Origin: Flemingiibacterium sp045632605
GTDB lineage: Bacteria > Bacillota > Clostridia > Oscillospirales > CAG-272
Direction of reading: 5' to 3'
DNA length: 32,934 nucleotides
Assembly: GCA_045632605.1 (NCBI GenBank)
Contig: JAZQXA010000104.1
Span: forward strand, 1-32,934
Shown: positions 1 through 9,976 of the stretch, piece after piece
Layout: each line of letters starts with the position of its first letter
Position numbering within the stretch: position 1 is the first letter of the stretch
Program-made: the position numbers and the translations under genes
The notes under the pieces: model-generated
What the model was told of the DNA's origin: nothing
Seen by the model: only the letters and a program-made list of their open reading frames with translations
The model's database searches: none

Positions 1-2
1 TT

Positions 3-3000
3 ATGAAATTTAAACGCATTTTATCGCTTTTGCTAACAGCATCACTCGCTTTATCGAGTTTTTCGCTGACAGCAATTGCGGCAGATACGTCGGAAGGCAC
101 CGGTCAGTCAAGTGCTGATTGGATCGCAAAAAGCGGTGCCGCTGTGCTTGATACGGTAACCGTTGATGAATCTGCTGTCGCGGCAGATGAGTCGGGCGAT
201 GACTACTTCTACCGCTTTTATAATCTGATCAGTGAAGGGGGCAGCAAGTACGTCTTTCCGTCAGGCGCTCTCAAAAACAATCAAAAATATGAGGTGACCT
301 TTTGGGCTCGCGCGCTTCCTCAGATAAATGAGGCGGCAAATGCAGACTATGACCCTGCTAATGCTGATGCAACAAGCCTTAAGACACTCAGATTTAACTA
401 CGGTCAGACTTTTACCTCATTCGATGTTACATCGGAGTGGAAAGAATATAAGTTTTATTTTGTTCTAACACAAAAATACGGTTATTTCTGTCTGCAGAGT
501 CACTACCTTGGTGCAGAGGATGTTGTAACCTTTGATGTGTGCGGCGTTTCGTTTACTCCGGTTGACAGCGCGAACACCCCAACCGCTGACAGCTTCACAG
601 TTAACGGAACATGGGAGCCTAAATCAAATAATGATAAAATGATGACTGTCAAAAAGTCTGAAGAAGTATATAGCCGTGTTTCGGTTCCTACGACCAAAAC
701 AACCGTAACGGTTAGCGGCAAGAATTTTGCACAGACTGAACCCGATACAACGGGTATGGGCTTTATCACCTCACTTACCGGCTCCGATGACGTTACTCTC
801 TCCCCCGGTAAGTATAGCCTCACCGGTTCATTCCGCCTTGGATGGTTTGACCATTCAAAGGTTGTTATGAAGAGCAATAACTATGAGATTGCCGAGAACA
901 ATAACAATATGGTTATGAAGGTATATCAGGGAACAGAAAATCTCGGTGAGGTTTCAATAAACCCCGATATATGGACAGATATCAGCTATGAGTTTGAAGT
1001 CACAGAACCTATCTCCATGTCGCAGGTCAAATTTGAGCTTGGCGAGATAGTGCCGTTTGACTATAAGAATCTTAAACTCACACTTACACACCTGACATCA
1101 GATGAGATCGTTTCAGGTGACGGTGAATCGCTTTATATGTCACTTGCAGGCGATTTGGATAGCTACATACGTATCAGCGGACGTGACCATAACGGAGACC
1201 ATTTCGCTTATACAAATACAACAGTAAGCTGGGATTCGAGCGCGACATATGTGATCTCGTTCAAGGCGCGTACCGATGCATATATAGTGTCCGAAAATTC
1301 AAACGTAAGCTACTATCCGTCAGTAATTCGTGCCGGAACAACTAATGCCGGAAATGCTAATATCTCAAACTGGATGCCGCTTACAACAGACTGGAGTGAA
1401 TTCGGTCCTTATGAAATTACCGGCTTCGGCGGCGGTATTTATTTCAAAGGCAGCGGTTGGGGCTGCGGTATTGCACCGGTTGATATCAAGGATCTAACCA
1501 TTGTAAAGAAGGGTACAGCCGAAAATCTTGCAGCTAACGCTGACGGACTTTTTGACGGCGGTGCCGGCTGGAGCATTTCGCAGGACAAGAACAGCATTAA
1601 GAATTTCCTGATAAAAGAAAACAGCGCACAGTCGTATGTTGAAATCCCGGCTCCAACCGGTGAAAACACAAGCTTCAAGCTTATCGGTGACAGTGTGCTC
1701 GAAGCGGGGATATATTTAGTTTCCGGCGAATTTATGCTTGATGATATTATCGATTACAACAAGTATACTTTTGCGAGCGATGTTGAAACACTTCTGTCGG
1801 ACGGCAATGCCGTGAATCTCAGCGCAACTGTTAACGGAACACCTCTTGCGGCATTTGACGGCTCAAGTAATGTTTCGGTTACCAACGACGACTGGACAGC
1901 GGCTACATTTAAGCTCGTTGTTAAAGACGGAGATAATATCAAGAAGAGTGACATTCTCTTTACAGCAGACAGCTCAGTTGCTCTTAAAGCGAAAAATGTT
2001 GACATTGTGAGCGCAAATGACGATTATTCAACCGAGTTTCTCGACGCAAACGGAGAATATCCGGCATATGCTGTTGTGGGAAATGACGGTACATATATCC
2101 GTATAACCGGACGCGACAATAACGAGGATCATTTTGGCTATACCAATACAAACGTTGCCTGGGATGCAGGTGAAACATATTTGATTTCGTTAAAGGCACG
2201 CACTGACTCTTATATCGAATCAGATAAGGTAGGATTTTATCCGGGCGTTATCCGTGCGGGAACAACCTCCTCCGGTGTGGCTAATATTGCCAACTGGATG
2301 CCGCTTACCTCTGCATGGAGCGAATTCGGACCTTATGAAATCACCGGATTTACCGGAACCGTTGTTTTCCGCGGAAGCGGACAGGGCGTTGGTTATGCGC
2401 CGGTTGACATCAAGGATTTGACAATTGTTAAGAAGGGTACAACTGAAAATCTTGCTGCTAATGCTGATGCGCTTTTCGCTGATGGCGCCGGATGGGGCAT
2501 TATTCAGGATAAACCCGGTATCAAGGAGCTTTCGGTTGCAGCTCAGACCGACAGTAAATATGTGTCTATTCTTGCTGCTTCGGGTGTGAATACCTCGTTC
2601 AGCTTTGCAAGCGATGAGCTTCTCCCGGCAGGTATTTACCATATCACCGGTGAATTTACCACAGATGAGGCAATTGACTACGGTAAATATGATTTCGCAA
2701 GCGATTACGAAACACTTCTTGCCGACGGCAATGTTACTGCCTTGGGCATAAACGCTAACGGCGTGGCTCTTGAAACGCCCGACGGTAAAGCAACTGTTGA
2801 TATCAATCCCGAAAGTTGGACGACTGTAACCTTCAAGCTCGTTTCTGACGGTACTCTCAAGAAGTCCGATATACTTTTCTCAGCTGATGATTCAGTTGCG
2901 CTTGGCATCAGAAACGTTAAGATTGAAAATGCCGGCTCAAGCTACAACACAGCGCTTATTGACAGCGAAGGACGTAATCCGTCCATTGTGATCGAAGACG

Positions 3001-5924
3001 AAGAGCGCGCATATATCCGTGTCACCGGACGCGACCACAATGAGGACCAGCTTATTTACAATACCGGTGCTCTGGGAGTAGGTACATACACAGTAAGCTT
3101 CAAGGCTCGTACCGATGAGTATATTCCGTCATCTGACAGTGCGGTTGGAACAAATCCTGCACTCGTTCGTATTATATTCAGTACCGGAGCTATAAAATAT
3201 CTTCCGACACTCACACCCGAGTGGCAGGAGATTGTTTTGACAGATGTTTTCACAGTGAACGCCAACAACACCAATGTATCACTCGTTTTCAGAGGACATT
3301 ACAACGGTTTTGGTCATGCGCCGTTCGATATTTCCGATTTTAAGATTATCAATAATGAAACCGGAGAAAATGTTGCTAAGTATGCCGATACTGTTGCGGA
3401 ATACGGTAATAGCGGTTGGAGTGTATCTGACAGAGGTAATCCTTATAAGAGTGTTTATGCAGAGCTTATTGATACCTTTGCTTACAGCCGTACAGCTGCA
3501 CCGGCGGCAGGTAATACAGAGCTCAGCTTTGTCAGCGATGAAACGCTCATTCCGGGTGTATACCATATAAGCGGCAGCTTCCGCATGACTGCGCCGGATG
3601 TTATTGACTACAATAAGTATGAAAGTGACGGCGATGTCCTCACGTTCGACGGCAATCTGATTACATCAGAAATCAGTGCCTCTGCGAGCGGCTCAAAGCT
3701 TTGCACTCCAAACGGTGCATCGAGTGTTTCTCTCAATGATTCATGGCAGAATGTAACATTCGTTCTCGACACTGCAATCGAGATGAGCATGAGCGATATC
3801 AGATTTATGCTTGACGGAGCATATGCGCTCGATTTGGCAGACGTTAATATTGAGCTTGTTGAAGCATACCGTTCTATTAGTGATGTGAATATCGGCACAG
3901 TTATAACGCTTCTTGTGCTCAAGGCTAAACAAACCAAGGAAATCGGTCTTAATGCGGCATGGTCGTCGGATGGACAGATTCTCCGCATTGTTGACGAAGT
4001 TCTCGACGAGTCAATAGGTCTTGTCGGTGACAAAAACGGTACAGCTCATAACAGCTATGTTCATATCTCCGGACGTGACCACAACGAGGACAGAATCGTT
4101 TATGAAAACAAAGATATGGATCTTGCTGCCGGAACTTACCGCTTGAGTTTCTGGGCTCGTGCAGCAAAGCTTGACAATACCGAAAAAGACAACAGCGCAG
4201 CTCCTATACGAATTTTCCTCGGTGATAACATAACATCTATTGTAAGAATTGCAACCACAATTGGCGGAACGTTCTTTAAAGACCCCAACTGTCTTGCTCT
4301 TTCGAACAAGTGGCAAAAGTACAGCTTTACCTTCAAGCTTAATACAGTTACTGACTTCAAGTTTATTATCCGCGGAAACTCTTACGGATACGGTGTTGCA
4401 CCGTTTGATATTGATGCTTTCACTCTTGTTGCACTTGATTCCAAGGGTAAGCCTATAACCGGAGAGAATCTTGCTCACAACAGTGACAAGCCTCTTAGCG
4501 GAAATTCCGGTTGGTATGTTGACGATCGCGGCGATGCTGCTTTCAAGCTTTCAATTGAAACTCTTACAGAATCTGCATATATGACTACCGGTAATACTTT
4601 ATCCGACACTCTTACAATCAGAAATACCGGTTCGGATATTGAAGCAGGTAAGTATTATATGACAACCAAGGTAAGACTCAGTGCGGTTGATTATCTCAAG
4701 TATGACTATTTGAATGTTGACCAATTGAAGTCGGATAACAATAAGGCAAATCTAAGTGCATCTTTTGCAGGTGCGGCTCTTAAGACAGTAGACGGTGAGG
4801 AAAGTGTAGTTGTAACTCCCGAATGGAAGATTGTAACATTTGTGCTTGATGTTCCGACAAAGAGCTCGATGAGATCAATCCGCATGATGCTTGACACTAA
4901 CTGTTCACTCGATTTTGATTATATCAATATTGACACTAAAGTAAGTACCACAGATATTGATGCTGTCGGAATTGGAAAAGACGGTAAGCCGATTATGCCT
5001 CCGATTCCTCCGATAACCGGCGGTAATCTTATCGCAGACTCCGCCACTGCGGAACAGCTCGGCTACTGGAATTACGGCGATCAGACTCTTGAAGTAAAGC
5101 GTGATGAAGACGGAAATGCTTACTTCTCTGCAGGAAATATTACAGACAACACCTTTGGATTCACCTATGTTCCCGGATTTGATATCGCTGCCGGTACATA
5201 TAAGTTCAGCGGATACTTCCGTACTGTAAATGAGGGCGAAACAACTCAGCTTCGTGTTATGCTTGGTGAGGATAGTTACGCATCGGCTACACTGACTGAT
5301 GAATGGAAACTCATAGAGCTTACGATTGACGTTGAAAAAGACACTGCTCTTAAGCTCAAACTTCGCGGAGGCCCCAGAGTAAAGAATGTACAGGCTTATG
5401 AGTTCAAGGATCTGAACCTTGTTGATATTAACTACTATCCGTCAGGAACTGAATTCTGCGTAAACGGAAGCTTTGACGATAAAAAGCAGGCTCTCGCTAA
5501 TTGGCATATTGGCCTGGGCGGTGTAGGTAATATTACTGTAAACGAAGAAGACGGAAATACTTACCTTACTGTAAGTGAGCGCGGCGACTCCTTCCATTCG
5601 CTCCAAAGCTCGATTGGATTTACCATGATTCCTGGTACAACCTATACCATCTCCTTTGATATCAGAACAAGTGTCGAAGGTGAAACCATGGACGGACGTA
5701 CAAGAATCGGAACAACACCTCTTAACGGAGTAGTCATTCGTACAAATACATATGAATCTGAAAATGCTTACCTCTATGAGATTACAAACGAATGGCACCG
5801 TATTGAGCACACATATACGGCAACCGAAAAAGGTCCATTTATCATCTCGATTTTGGGCGGACCTAGCGGTGAACCCGATAATAAGGATTTTGATATTGAC
5901 AATATTTCGGTTATCAAAAACTGA
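3..5924 (+). CDS. Giant secreted multi-module protein, carbohydrate-binding-like repeats
   Basis: A 1973-residue protein with a clear signal peptide (MKFKRILSLLLTASLALSS..., cleavage near the AIAADT segment at about residue 27). The rest reads as beta-sandwich modules of the CBM4/9-like jelly-roll type, recognisable by recurring phrases such as GTYxxSFKART, W..FGPYEITGF, APVDIKDL and a closing xxDIxxxxI strand. A pair of modules of about 310-350 residues recurs, with its anchor phrase YIRI(S/T)GRDxNxD at residues 388, 698, 1004 and 1352. A more divergent N-terminal pair precedes them, and two different modules close the protein (about 1675-1810 and 1813-1973). The 1675-1810 module matches the N-terminal module of the next gene (GTYKFxGYFRT, then RGGP). 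I see no catalytic domain, SLH, LPXTG or dockerin, so retention at the surface is unexplained. Likely role, inferred: extracellular glycan binding or a scaffold. The start lies 2 bases from the window edge, so its ribosome site is not visible. Confidence 0.8.
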   Translation: MKFKRILSLLLTASLALSSFSLTAIAADTSEGTGQSSADWIAKSGAAVLDTVTVDESAVAADESGDDYFYRFYNLISEGGSKYVFPSGALKNNQKYEVTFWARALPQINEAANADYDPANADATSLKTLRFNYGQTFTSFDVTSEWKEYKFYFVLTQKYGYFCLQSHYLGAEDVVTFDVCGVSFTPVDSANTPTADSFTVNGTWEPKSNNDKMMTVKKSEEVYSRVSVPTTKTTVTVSGKNFAQTEPDTTGMGFITSLTGSDDVTLSPGKYSLTGSFRLGWFDHSKVVMKSNNYEIAENNNNMVMKVYQGTENLGEVSINPDIWTDISYEFEVTEPISMSQVKFELGEIVPFDYKNLKLTLTHLTSDEIVSGDGESLYMSLAGDLDSYIRISGRDHNGDHFAYTNTTVSWDSSATYVISFKARTDAYIVSENSNVSYYPSVIRAGTTNAGNANISNWMPLTTDWSEFGPYEITGFGGGIYFKGSGWGCGIAPVDIKDLTIVKKGTAENLAANADGLFDGGAGWSISQDKNSIKNFLIKENSAQSYVEIPAPTGENTSFKLIGDSVLEAGIYLVSGEFMLDDIIDYNKYTFASDVETLLSDGNAVNLSATVNGTPLAAFDGSSNVSVTNDDWTAATFKLVVKDGDNIKKSDILFTADSSVALKAKNVDIVSANDDYSTEFLDANGEYPAYAVVGNDGTYIRITGRDNNEDHFGYTNTNVAWDAGETYLISLKARTDSYIESDKVGFYPGVIRAGTTSSGVANIANWMPLTSAWSEFGPYEITGFTGTVVFRGSGQGVGYAPVDIKDLTIVKKGTTENLAANADALFADGAGWGIIQDKPGIKELSVAAQTDSKYVSILAASGVNTSFSFASDELLPAGIYHITGEFTTDEAIDYGKYDFASDYETLLADGNVTALGINANGVALETPDGKATVDINPESWTTVTFKLVSDGTLKKSDILFSADDSVALGIRNVKIENAGSSYNTALIDSEGRNPSIVIEDEERAYIRVTGRDHNEDQLIYNTGALGVGTYTVSFKARTDEYIPSSDSAVGTNPALVRIIFSTGAIKYLPTLTPEWQEIVLTDVFTVNANNTNVSLVFRGHYNGFGHAPFDISDFKIINNETGENVAKYADTVAEYGNSGWSVSDRGNPYKSVYAELIDTFAYSRTAAPAAGNTELSFVSDETLIPGVYHISGSFRMTAPDVIDYNKYESDGDVLTFDGNLITSEISASASGSKLCTPNGASSVSLNDSWQNVTFVLDTAIEMSMSDIRFMLDGAYALDLADVNIELVEAYRSISDVNIGTVITLLVLKAKQTKEIGLNAAWSSDGQILRIVDEVLDESIGLVGDKNGTAHNSYVHISGRDHNEDRIVYENKDMDLAAGTYRLSFWARAAKLDNTEKDNSAAPIRIFLGDNITSIVRIATTIGGTFFKDPNCLALSNKWQKYSFTFKLNTVTDFKFIIRGNSYGYGVAPFDIDAFTLVALDSKGKPITGENLAHNSDKPLSGNSGWYVDDRGDAAFKLSIETLTESAYMTTGNTLSDTLTIRNTGSDIEAGKYYMTTKVRLSAVDYLKYDYLNVDQLKSDNNKANLSASFAGAALKTVDGEESVVVTPEWKIVTFVLDVPTKSSMRSIRMMLDTNCSLDFDYINIDTKVSTTDIDAVGIGKDGKPIMPPIPPITGGNLIADSATAEQLGYWNYGDQTLEVKRDEDGNAYFSAGNITDNTFGFTYVPGFDIAAGTYKFSGYFRTVNEGETTQLRVMLGEDSYASATLTDEWKLIELTIDVEKDTALKLKLRGGPRVKNVQAYEFKDLNLVDINYYPSGTEFCVNGSFDDKKQALANWHIGLGGVGNITVNEEDGNTYLTVSERGDSFHSLQSSIGFTMIPGTTYTISFDIRTSVEGETMDGRTRIGTTPLNGVVIRTNTYESENAYLYEITNEWHRIEHTYTATEKGPFIISILGGPSGEPDNKDFDIDNISVIKN
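1164..4950 (+). repeat. Four tandem in-frame module-pair duplications of about 0.92-1.05 kb
   Basis: Units begin at the codons for the YIR(I/V)xGRD or YVHISGRD phrase at 1164, 2094, 3012 and 4056, giving periods of 930, 918 and 1044 nt. Units 1 and 2 are the most alike: both carry NWMPLT..WSEFGPYEITGF and then APVDIKDLTIVKKGT with ENLAANAD, and both carry DYxKYxFASDxETLL later. Units 3 and 4 have diverged, and unit 4 carries extra residues. The end coordinate is approximate. The pattern fits stepwise duplication, with the first two units the most recent. Confidence 0.8.
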
Positions 5925-5963
5925 GCCCGATACGGAATAATTCAAAGATAGGAGATTGAATAT

Positions 5964-8240
5964 ATGAAAAATAAGCTTATATCATCTATTCTCACTGCTG
6001 TGATGGCACTTCAGTTTTTTACGGCTATGGGATCCTCTGTCAGTGCTGCGAGCGGGGCTTTTACGCCTCCGCTCTCAGTAACCGACCCAATCCCGGAAGG
6101 GGATTTGTGTGTTACCGGCACATTCAACAGCGATAGGGTTTTAAGATCAAACTGGGCCCCGAACGGTCAGACTATAACCTTTGTTGAGGATGCGAACGGC
6201 GGATATCTCGAAATGAGCGATATCATAAACTCTTATGCCGGATTTGACTATTATCCTTCAAAAATGGTTGAGCCCGGAACTTACAAGTTTACCGGATATT
6301 TCCGCACTAAAAACCCCGGTGAAATATCACTGCTTCAGGTTTTGTTCGGTTCTACAGACAGTACAATAGAAGCTGTACGTACCTTTATATATGCTGATAA
6401 TAATTGGGTTAAGGCCGAGTTTTATGTAACTCTTTATAAAGAACTTTTCTTCATCAGAGTACGTGGAGGCCCATACGATGAATGTGTTCAGGAATACTGC
6501 ATTGACAATTTCTCTCTTGTTGCAGTTGATCCCAAGGATATTCCTGAGGACAGCAGCCTCAGCTGCGGAGACAATCTTGGTCTTAGCATGATTGAATATG
6601 TTGAAAAGTCGTTTGCGTCGATGCCGATATCGAAGACTATTACCAAGTATGACCCCGAAAAGGAAAAACAGTATAAGGTTAACGGTATTATGATAAACCA
6701 TGACCTTACTCAGTTTTTGGCTGACATCAACAGCCACAGCTGGACTGAAAAGGATATAGTAGATTATGCGCTTCAATTCAAGGGTACACACGTTACTGAT
6801 TATGTAATCAACGTATTTTCCGAGGGTATGTTCTGCTATCCCACAGATTACAGCACCGACTATCTTGAACTTTTCGGAATAACCGAGCGACTCGGTACAG
6901 CGGTTGATTATACTGGCAAGTCTTACATCGATGCAGCCAATTATCTTTATAATATCATTTCAACCGACTATGTCGGTCTCTGGCATGAGTATTTCCCGAC
7001 AATTGGAATCAATCCGTGGCTTTCATTCAGAATGAATGATGTTCATGAACTCTTCAATTCAATGGTTAACGGTGTGCCGAGCGGACTTATTGCGGATTTC
7101 TATTATAAGAATCCCGGACTTCGCCGCAATCCGCATCATATCGAAAAAGGTACGTCCTATACATCTTCATCTGATTATGCACTCAACTATAAGTTCCCGG
7201 AAACCCGTAAGTTCATGCTGGGCGCAATAAATGATGCACTCAGCACTTACAACACATATGGTCTCGAGCTTGATTTTCAGCGAGAGATACGTCTGTTTGG
7301 CGCCGGTCAGGAATATGAAGGCCTCGAAATTATGAATGAGTTCATGCGCGAGGTTGACGAGCTTGTAAAAATCTACGAAGAAAAGTACGGGCACAAAATA
7401 AAGATAGGAGTTCGTCTTGCTTCGGATATACAGACAAACTACGATTTCGGACTTGACGTTCTGACATGGGCTGCGGAGGATATTATTGACCTCGTTGCCC
7501 CCACCGGTCACTATACCACAACCGACAACGATATCCCCACCAAGATATGGTCATCTGCTATGAAGCCTTACGGTGTTGAGGTTGCGCCTGGTCTTGAGTC
7601 TCACATCCGTGTGTCGGAAAGTAAATTGTCAAACAGCGGTACTCATACCTTTACAACAATGGCTGCATTTGCTGCAAATGCTTTCTCGCAGGGCGCCGAT
7701 AAGGTATATATGTACAATTATTTCCGCAATGATACAAAATTCAACGACGACAGAAAGTTTACTGCAACATCTGACTTCTTTACTCTTACCAACAATGAAG
7801 GCGCATGGAATCTTCTGACAACAATCGGTTCCTATGATAAGCTGATGACGGTAAACCGCCGTTCGATACTTACCTATTGTGACACATATCAGTCTTGGAG
7901 AGAATCGAATGCACAGCTTCCGCTTGCAGTTGGCATACGCAACTTTGCAACTTTGCGTATTCCCGTGGGAGATGTTCCCAAAGGAGCGGTTCTGACACTC
8001 AAATTTTCAACTTCAGATGCATCACTTAATGCCACTCCGCCAATGGTGTTCGTTAATTCAAGATCATGTAAGTTTACCGGTATGCAGACCTGCATTGGTG
8101 GATACGTTAACGATAAGCTGATGTGCTACACTATCCCGGAAGGAGTATATGACGGAACATATATGGTAGTCGAAATCGCTTCTGATGTTGAGTTTACCGT
8201 TGAATATGCAGAGGTATATCTGGAGATTCCAACCGAATAA
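5964..8240 (+). CDS. Secreted TIM-barrel glycoside hydrolase-like protein with N-terminal binding module
   Basis: 758 residues with a signal peptide (MKNKLISSILTAVMALQFF..., cleavage near VSAAS). Residues about 45-190 form a CBM-like beta-sandwich closely resembling the 1675-1810 module of the upstream giant (GTYKFTGYFRT, VRGGP). Residues about 225-640 look like a TIM-barrel hydrolase: beta strands end in GINPWLSFRMNDVHE, GLELDFQRE (acidic candidates E435, D437 and E441), KIKIGVRLASDIQ and ADKVYMYNYF. This resembles GH10-like/GHL10-type barrels, but I cannot assign a family. A C-terminal beta domain follows (about 650-757). The site ATAGGAG sits 9 nt before the ATG, and the gene starts 39 nt after the preceding stop, so the two are probably co-transcribed. 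Substrate is unknown; carbohydrate hydrolysis is inferred from fold and context. Confidence 0.65.
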   Translation: MKNKLISSILTAVMALQFFTAMGSSVSAASGAFTPPLSVTDPIPEGDLCVTGTFNSDRVLRSNWAPNGQTITFVEDANGGYLEMSDIINSYAGFDYYPSKMVEPGTYKFTGYFRTKNPGEISLLQVLFGSTDSTIEAVRTFIYADNNWVKAEFYVTLYKELFFIRVRGGPYDECVQEYCIDNFSLVAVDPKDIPEDSSLSCGDNLGLSMIEYVEKSFASMPISKTITKYDPEKEKQYKVNGIMINHDLTQFLADINSHSWTEKDIVDYALQFKGTHVTDYVINVFSEGMFCYPTDYSTDYLELFGITERLGTAVDYTGKSYIDAANYLYNIISTDYVGLWHEYFPTIGINPWLSFRMNDVHELFNSMVNGVPSGLIADFYYKNPGLRRNPHHIEKGTSYTSSSDYALNYKFPETRKFMLGAINDALSTYNTYGLELDFQREIRLFGAGQEYEGLEIMNEFMREVDELVKIYEEKYGHKIKIGVRLASDIQTNYDFGLDVLTWAAEDIIDLVAPTGHYTTTDNDIPTKIWSSAMKPYGVEVAPGLESHIRVSESKLSNSGTHTFTTMAAFAANAFSQGADKVYMYNYFRNDTKFNDDRKFTATSDFFTLTNNEGAWNLLTTIGSYDKLMTVNRRSILTYCDTYQSWRESNAQLPLAVGIRNFATLRIPVGDVPKGAVLTLKFSTSDASLNATPPMVFVNSRSCKFTGMQTCIGGYVNDKLMCYTIPEGVYDGTYMVVEIASDVEFTVEYAEVYLEIPTE

Positions 8241-8272
8241 AATGTTTTCACTTTTCAAAGGAGGAATCAACC

Positions 8273-9811
8273 TTGAAAGGAATAATTATAAACTCGGATG
8301 TTGACGGCATACTTCGCTACATCGGACGGGATGATGCGCTTCCCACAACCGTGAAAGATATTGCGGATTTTCCGAAGGAATTTGAGGGTACTCAGGTTAC
8401 AGACTATTTTCTCAATGTATCTGAGCAAATTCTCAATTTCCCATCGGAAAAATATCAGAGCTTTATCTCAAAGTATCATCAAAAACTCGAAAACGGTACG
8501 GATGTTGACTATTCGGATAACGTATGCGCAAAAGCTGCACATCTTGTGTTTGAGGAACTTGGCGTTGACCATAATCAGATTCAGATCGACGGCTTCAGAA
8601 AAGTGGGAATCAATCCGTGGATATCCATCAGAATGAACGATGTTCACGACCGACATTTAAAGACCGGATTTAATATTCCCGATTTTTTTCATGATCATCC
8701 CGAATATCGCCGCGTACCGCCTTCCACCGCTGTTCGCACCGGCTATTTCGATACCGCTTACGATTACAGTCATCCCGAGGTTCGCGAATTTGCTTTCGGT
8801 ATGATCGAGGAGTCGCTTGAGCGATACGATCCGTATGGAATTGAACTTGATTTTCAGCGCGAAATGTATCTGTTCCGCCCCGGAATGGAATATAACGGTG
8901 TTGAGATTATGAACGGCTTTATCCGCGAGGTCGATGCACTGGTTCACAGATGTGAGGAAAAATACGGACATGAGATAAAAATTGCGGTTCGTGTTGCTCC
9001 GGATATCCAGACTAATTTTGATTTTGGTCTTGATGTTATGCAGTGGGTTCGCGAGGGGATTGTTGACATGGTGATTCCGGCGGCACGCTGGGCATCGCAT
9101 GACAACGATATGCCGATAAAGCTTTGGTCGAACCTTTTGAAGCCGTATGGCGTAACGCTTGCGCCGAGCATTGAAATGTGGTTTGCTCCCTATCCCACGG
9201 CTAAAAAAGTCTGGCCCGATATTACTACATTTGCGGCGTTTGCGGCAAGCGCATATGCCCAGGGCGCGGATAAGATTTATTTCTATAACTATTTCCGCGA
9301 TAATATTCATCAGCATTTTGACAAGACTGCACCATTCAGCTTTGAGCCGGACATAGGTCCAAATTATATGCCGGTAATGTGGACGGTGCTTAATACCTTC
9401 GGTGATCCCGATGCCGTACAAAAAATGAATCGGCGTCATATCGTAACCTATAAAGACGTAAAACCGCTATGGGAAAACAACGGCGGAATCGGCAGACAGC
9501 TTCCTGCTTTGATTTTGGGCGGAGGTGCCTTCAAGCTGTTCGTCGGCGATATTCCCGATGGGGCGGAGCTTACTCTGCATCTTGGTGTTAAGGATATCGA
9601 AAAGATTTCTGAAAATCCGCCTCCGGTATGCGTAAATCTCACCGAGTGTGAGTTTATCGGCTGTGAGCAGGATGACCGTTTTGCCTGTGAAAAGGTTCTT
9701 TGCTATTCGATTCCCAAAGAGGCACACTCAAATATGCTCTGTCCCCGTGTTTCGGTTGAGGAGCTTACCGAGTTTACTTGGGTTGAGGTTTACGTAAAAG
9801 TTACCGATTAA
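8273..9811 (+). CDS. Cytoplasmic paralogue of the upstream TIM-barrel hydrolase-like domain
   Basis: 512 residues starting at TTG, with an excellent AAAGGAGG site 8 nt upstream. The N-terminus (MKGIIINSDVDG...) aligns directly with the barrel start of the previous protein (VNGIMINHDLTQF), so no signal peptide or binding module is missing; the protein is leaderless. Shared motifs in the same order: GINPW(I/L)S(I/F)RMNDVH, YGIELDFQRE (candidate acids E191, D193 and E197), AVRVAPDIQTNFDFGLDV, DNDMPIKLWS, LKPYG and ADKIYFYNYFRDN. The spacing of 32 nt from the previous stop indicates one transcript. Inferred role: intracellular hydrolysis of an oligosaccharide produced or imported after extracellular attack by the secreted paralogue. 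No transporter is in the window to support import. Exact family and substrate are not recognised. Confidence 0.65.
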   Translation: MKGIIINSDVDGILRYIGRDDALPTTVKDIADFPKEFEGTQVTDYFLNVSEQILNFPSEKYQSFISKYHQKLENGTDVDYSDNVCAKAAHLVFEELGVDHNQIQIDGFRKVGINPWISIRMNDVHDRHLKTGFNIPDFFHDHPEYRRVPPSTAVRTGYFDTAYDYSHPEVREFAFGMIEESLERYDPYGIELDFQREMYLFRPGMEYNGVEIMNGFIREVDALVHRCEEKYGHEIKIAVRVAPDIQTNFDFGLDVMQWVREGIVDMVIPAARWASHDNDMPIKLWSNLLKPYGVTLAPSIEMWFAPYPTAKKVWPDITTFAAFAASAYAQGADKIYFYNYFRDNIHQHFDKTAPFSFEPDIGPNYMPVMWTVLNTFGDPDAVQKMNRRHIVTYKDVKPLWENNGGIGRQLPALILGGGAFKLFVGDIPDGAELTLHLGVKDIEKISENPPPVCVNLTECEFIGCEQDDRFACEKVLCYSIPKEAHSNMLCPRVSVEELTEFTWVEVYVKVTD

Positions 9812-9838
9812 TTTGCTCTCTTCTTTCATTTCATTTTA

Positions 9839-9878
9839 TTTCGGCGCATCATACATCTATATCTATGGTGCGCCGAAA
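9839..9878 (+). terminator. Intergenic stem-loop, probable terminator of the glycan operon
   Basis: The arms TTTCGGCGCATCAT (9839-9852) and ATGGTGCGCCGAAA (9865-9878) pair over 14 bp with one G-U wobble, leaving a 12-nt loop. It lies 28 nt after the stop of the leaderless hydrolase-like gene. No clear T-tract follows on the plus strand, so termination strength is uncertain; the run preceding it is T-rich. Confidence 0.55.
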
Positions 9879-9976
9879 CATTATATCTGATTTTAAAATT
9901 CAATGTTCACACATAAAAATCACTTGTCATGTGCAATAGATAAAACAAAAATTGCAGATTTTAATTTGAAAACAAC

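Noticed and set aside
503..877. Numerous minus-strand frames of 60-160 residues within the giant secreted genes
   Set aside because: All are shadows of long coding frames with biased codons; none has a supported start or a recognisable product.
9827..9834. Another CATTTCAT box downstream of the leaderless hydrolase-like gene
   Set aside because: Single copy with no partner 21 bp away and no promoter beside it; likely chance in T-rich DNA.
9909..9962. Possible riboswitch or leader structure before alr
   Set aside because: Only short AT-rich inverted repeats such as TGCAAT/ATTGCA; it lies upstream of the likely promoter.
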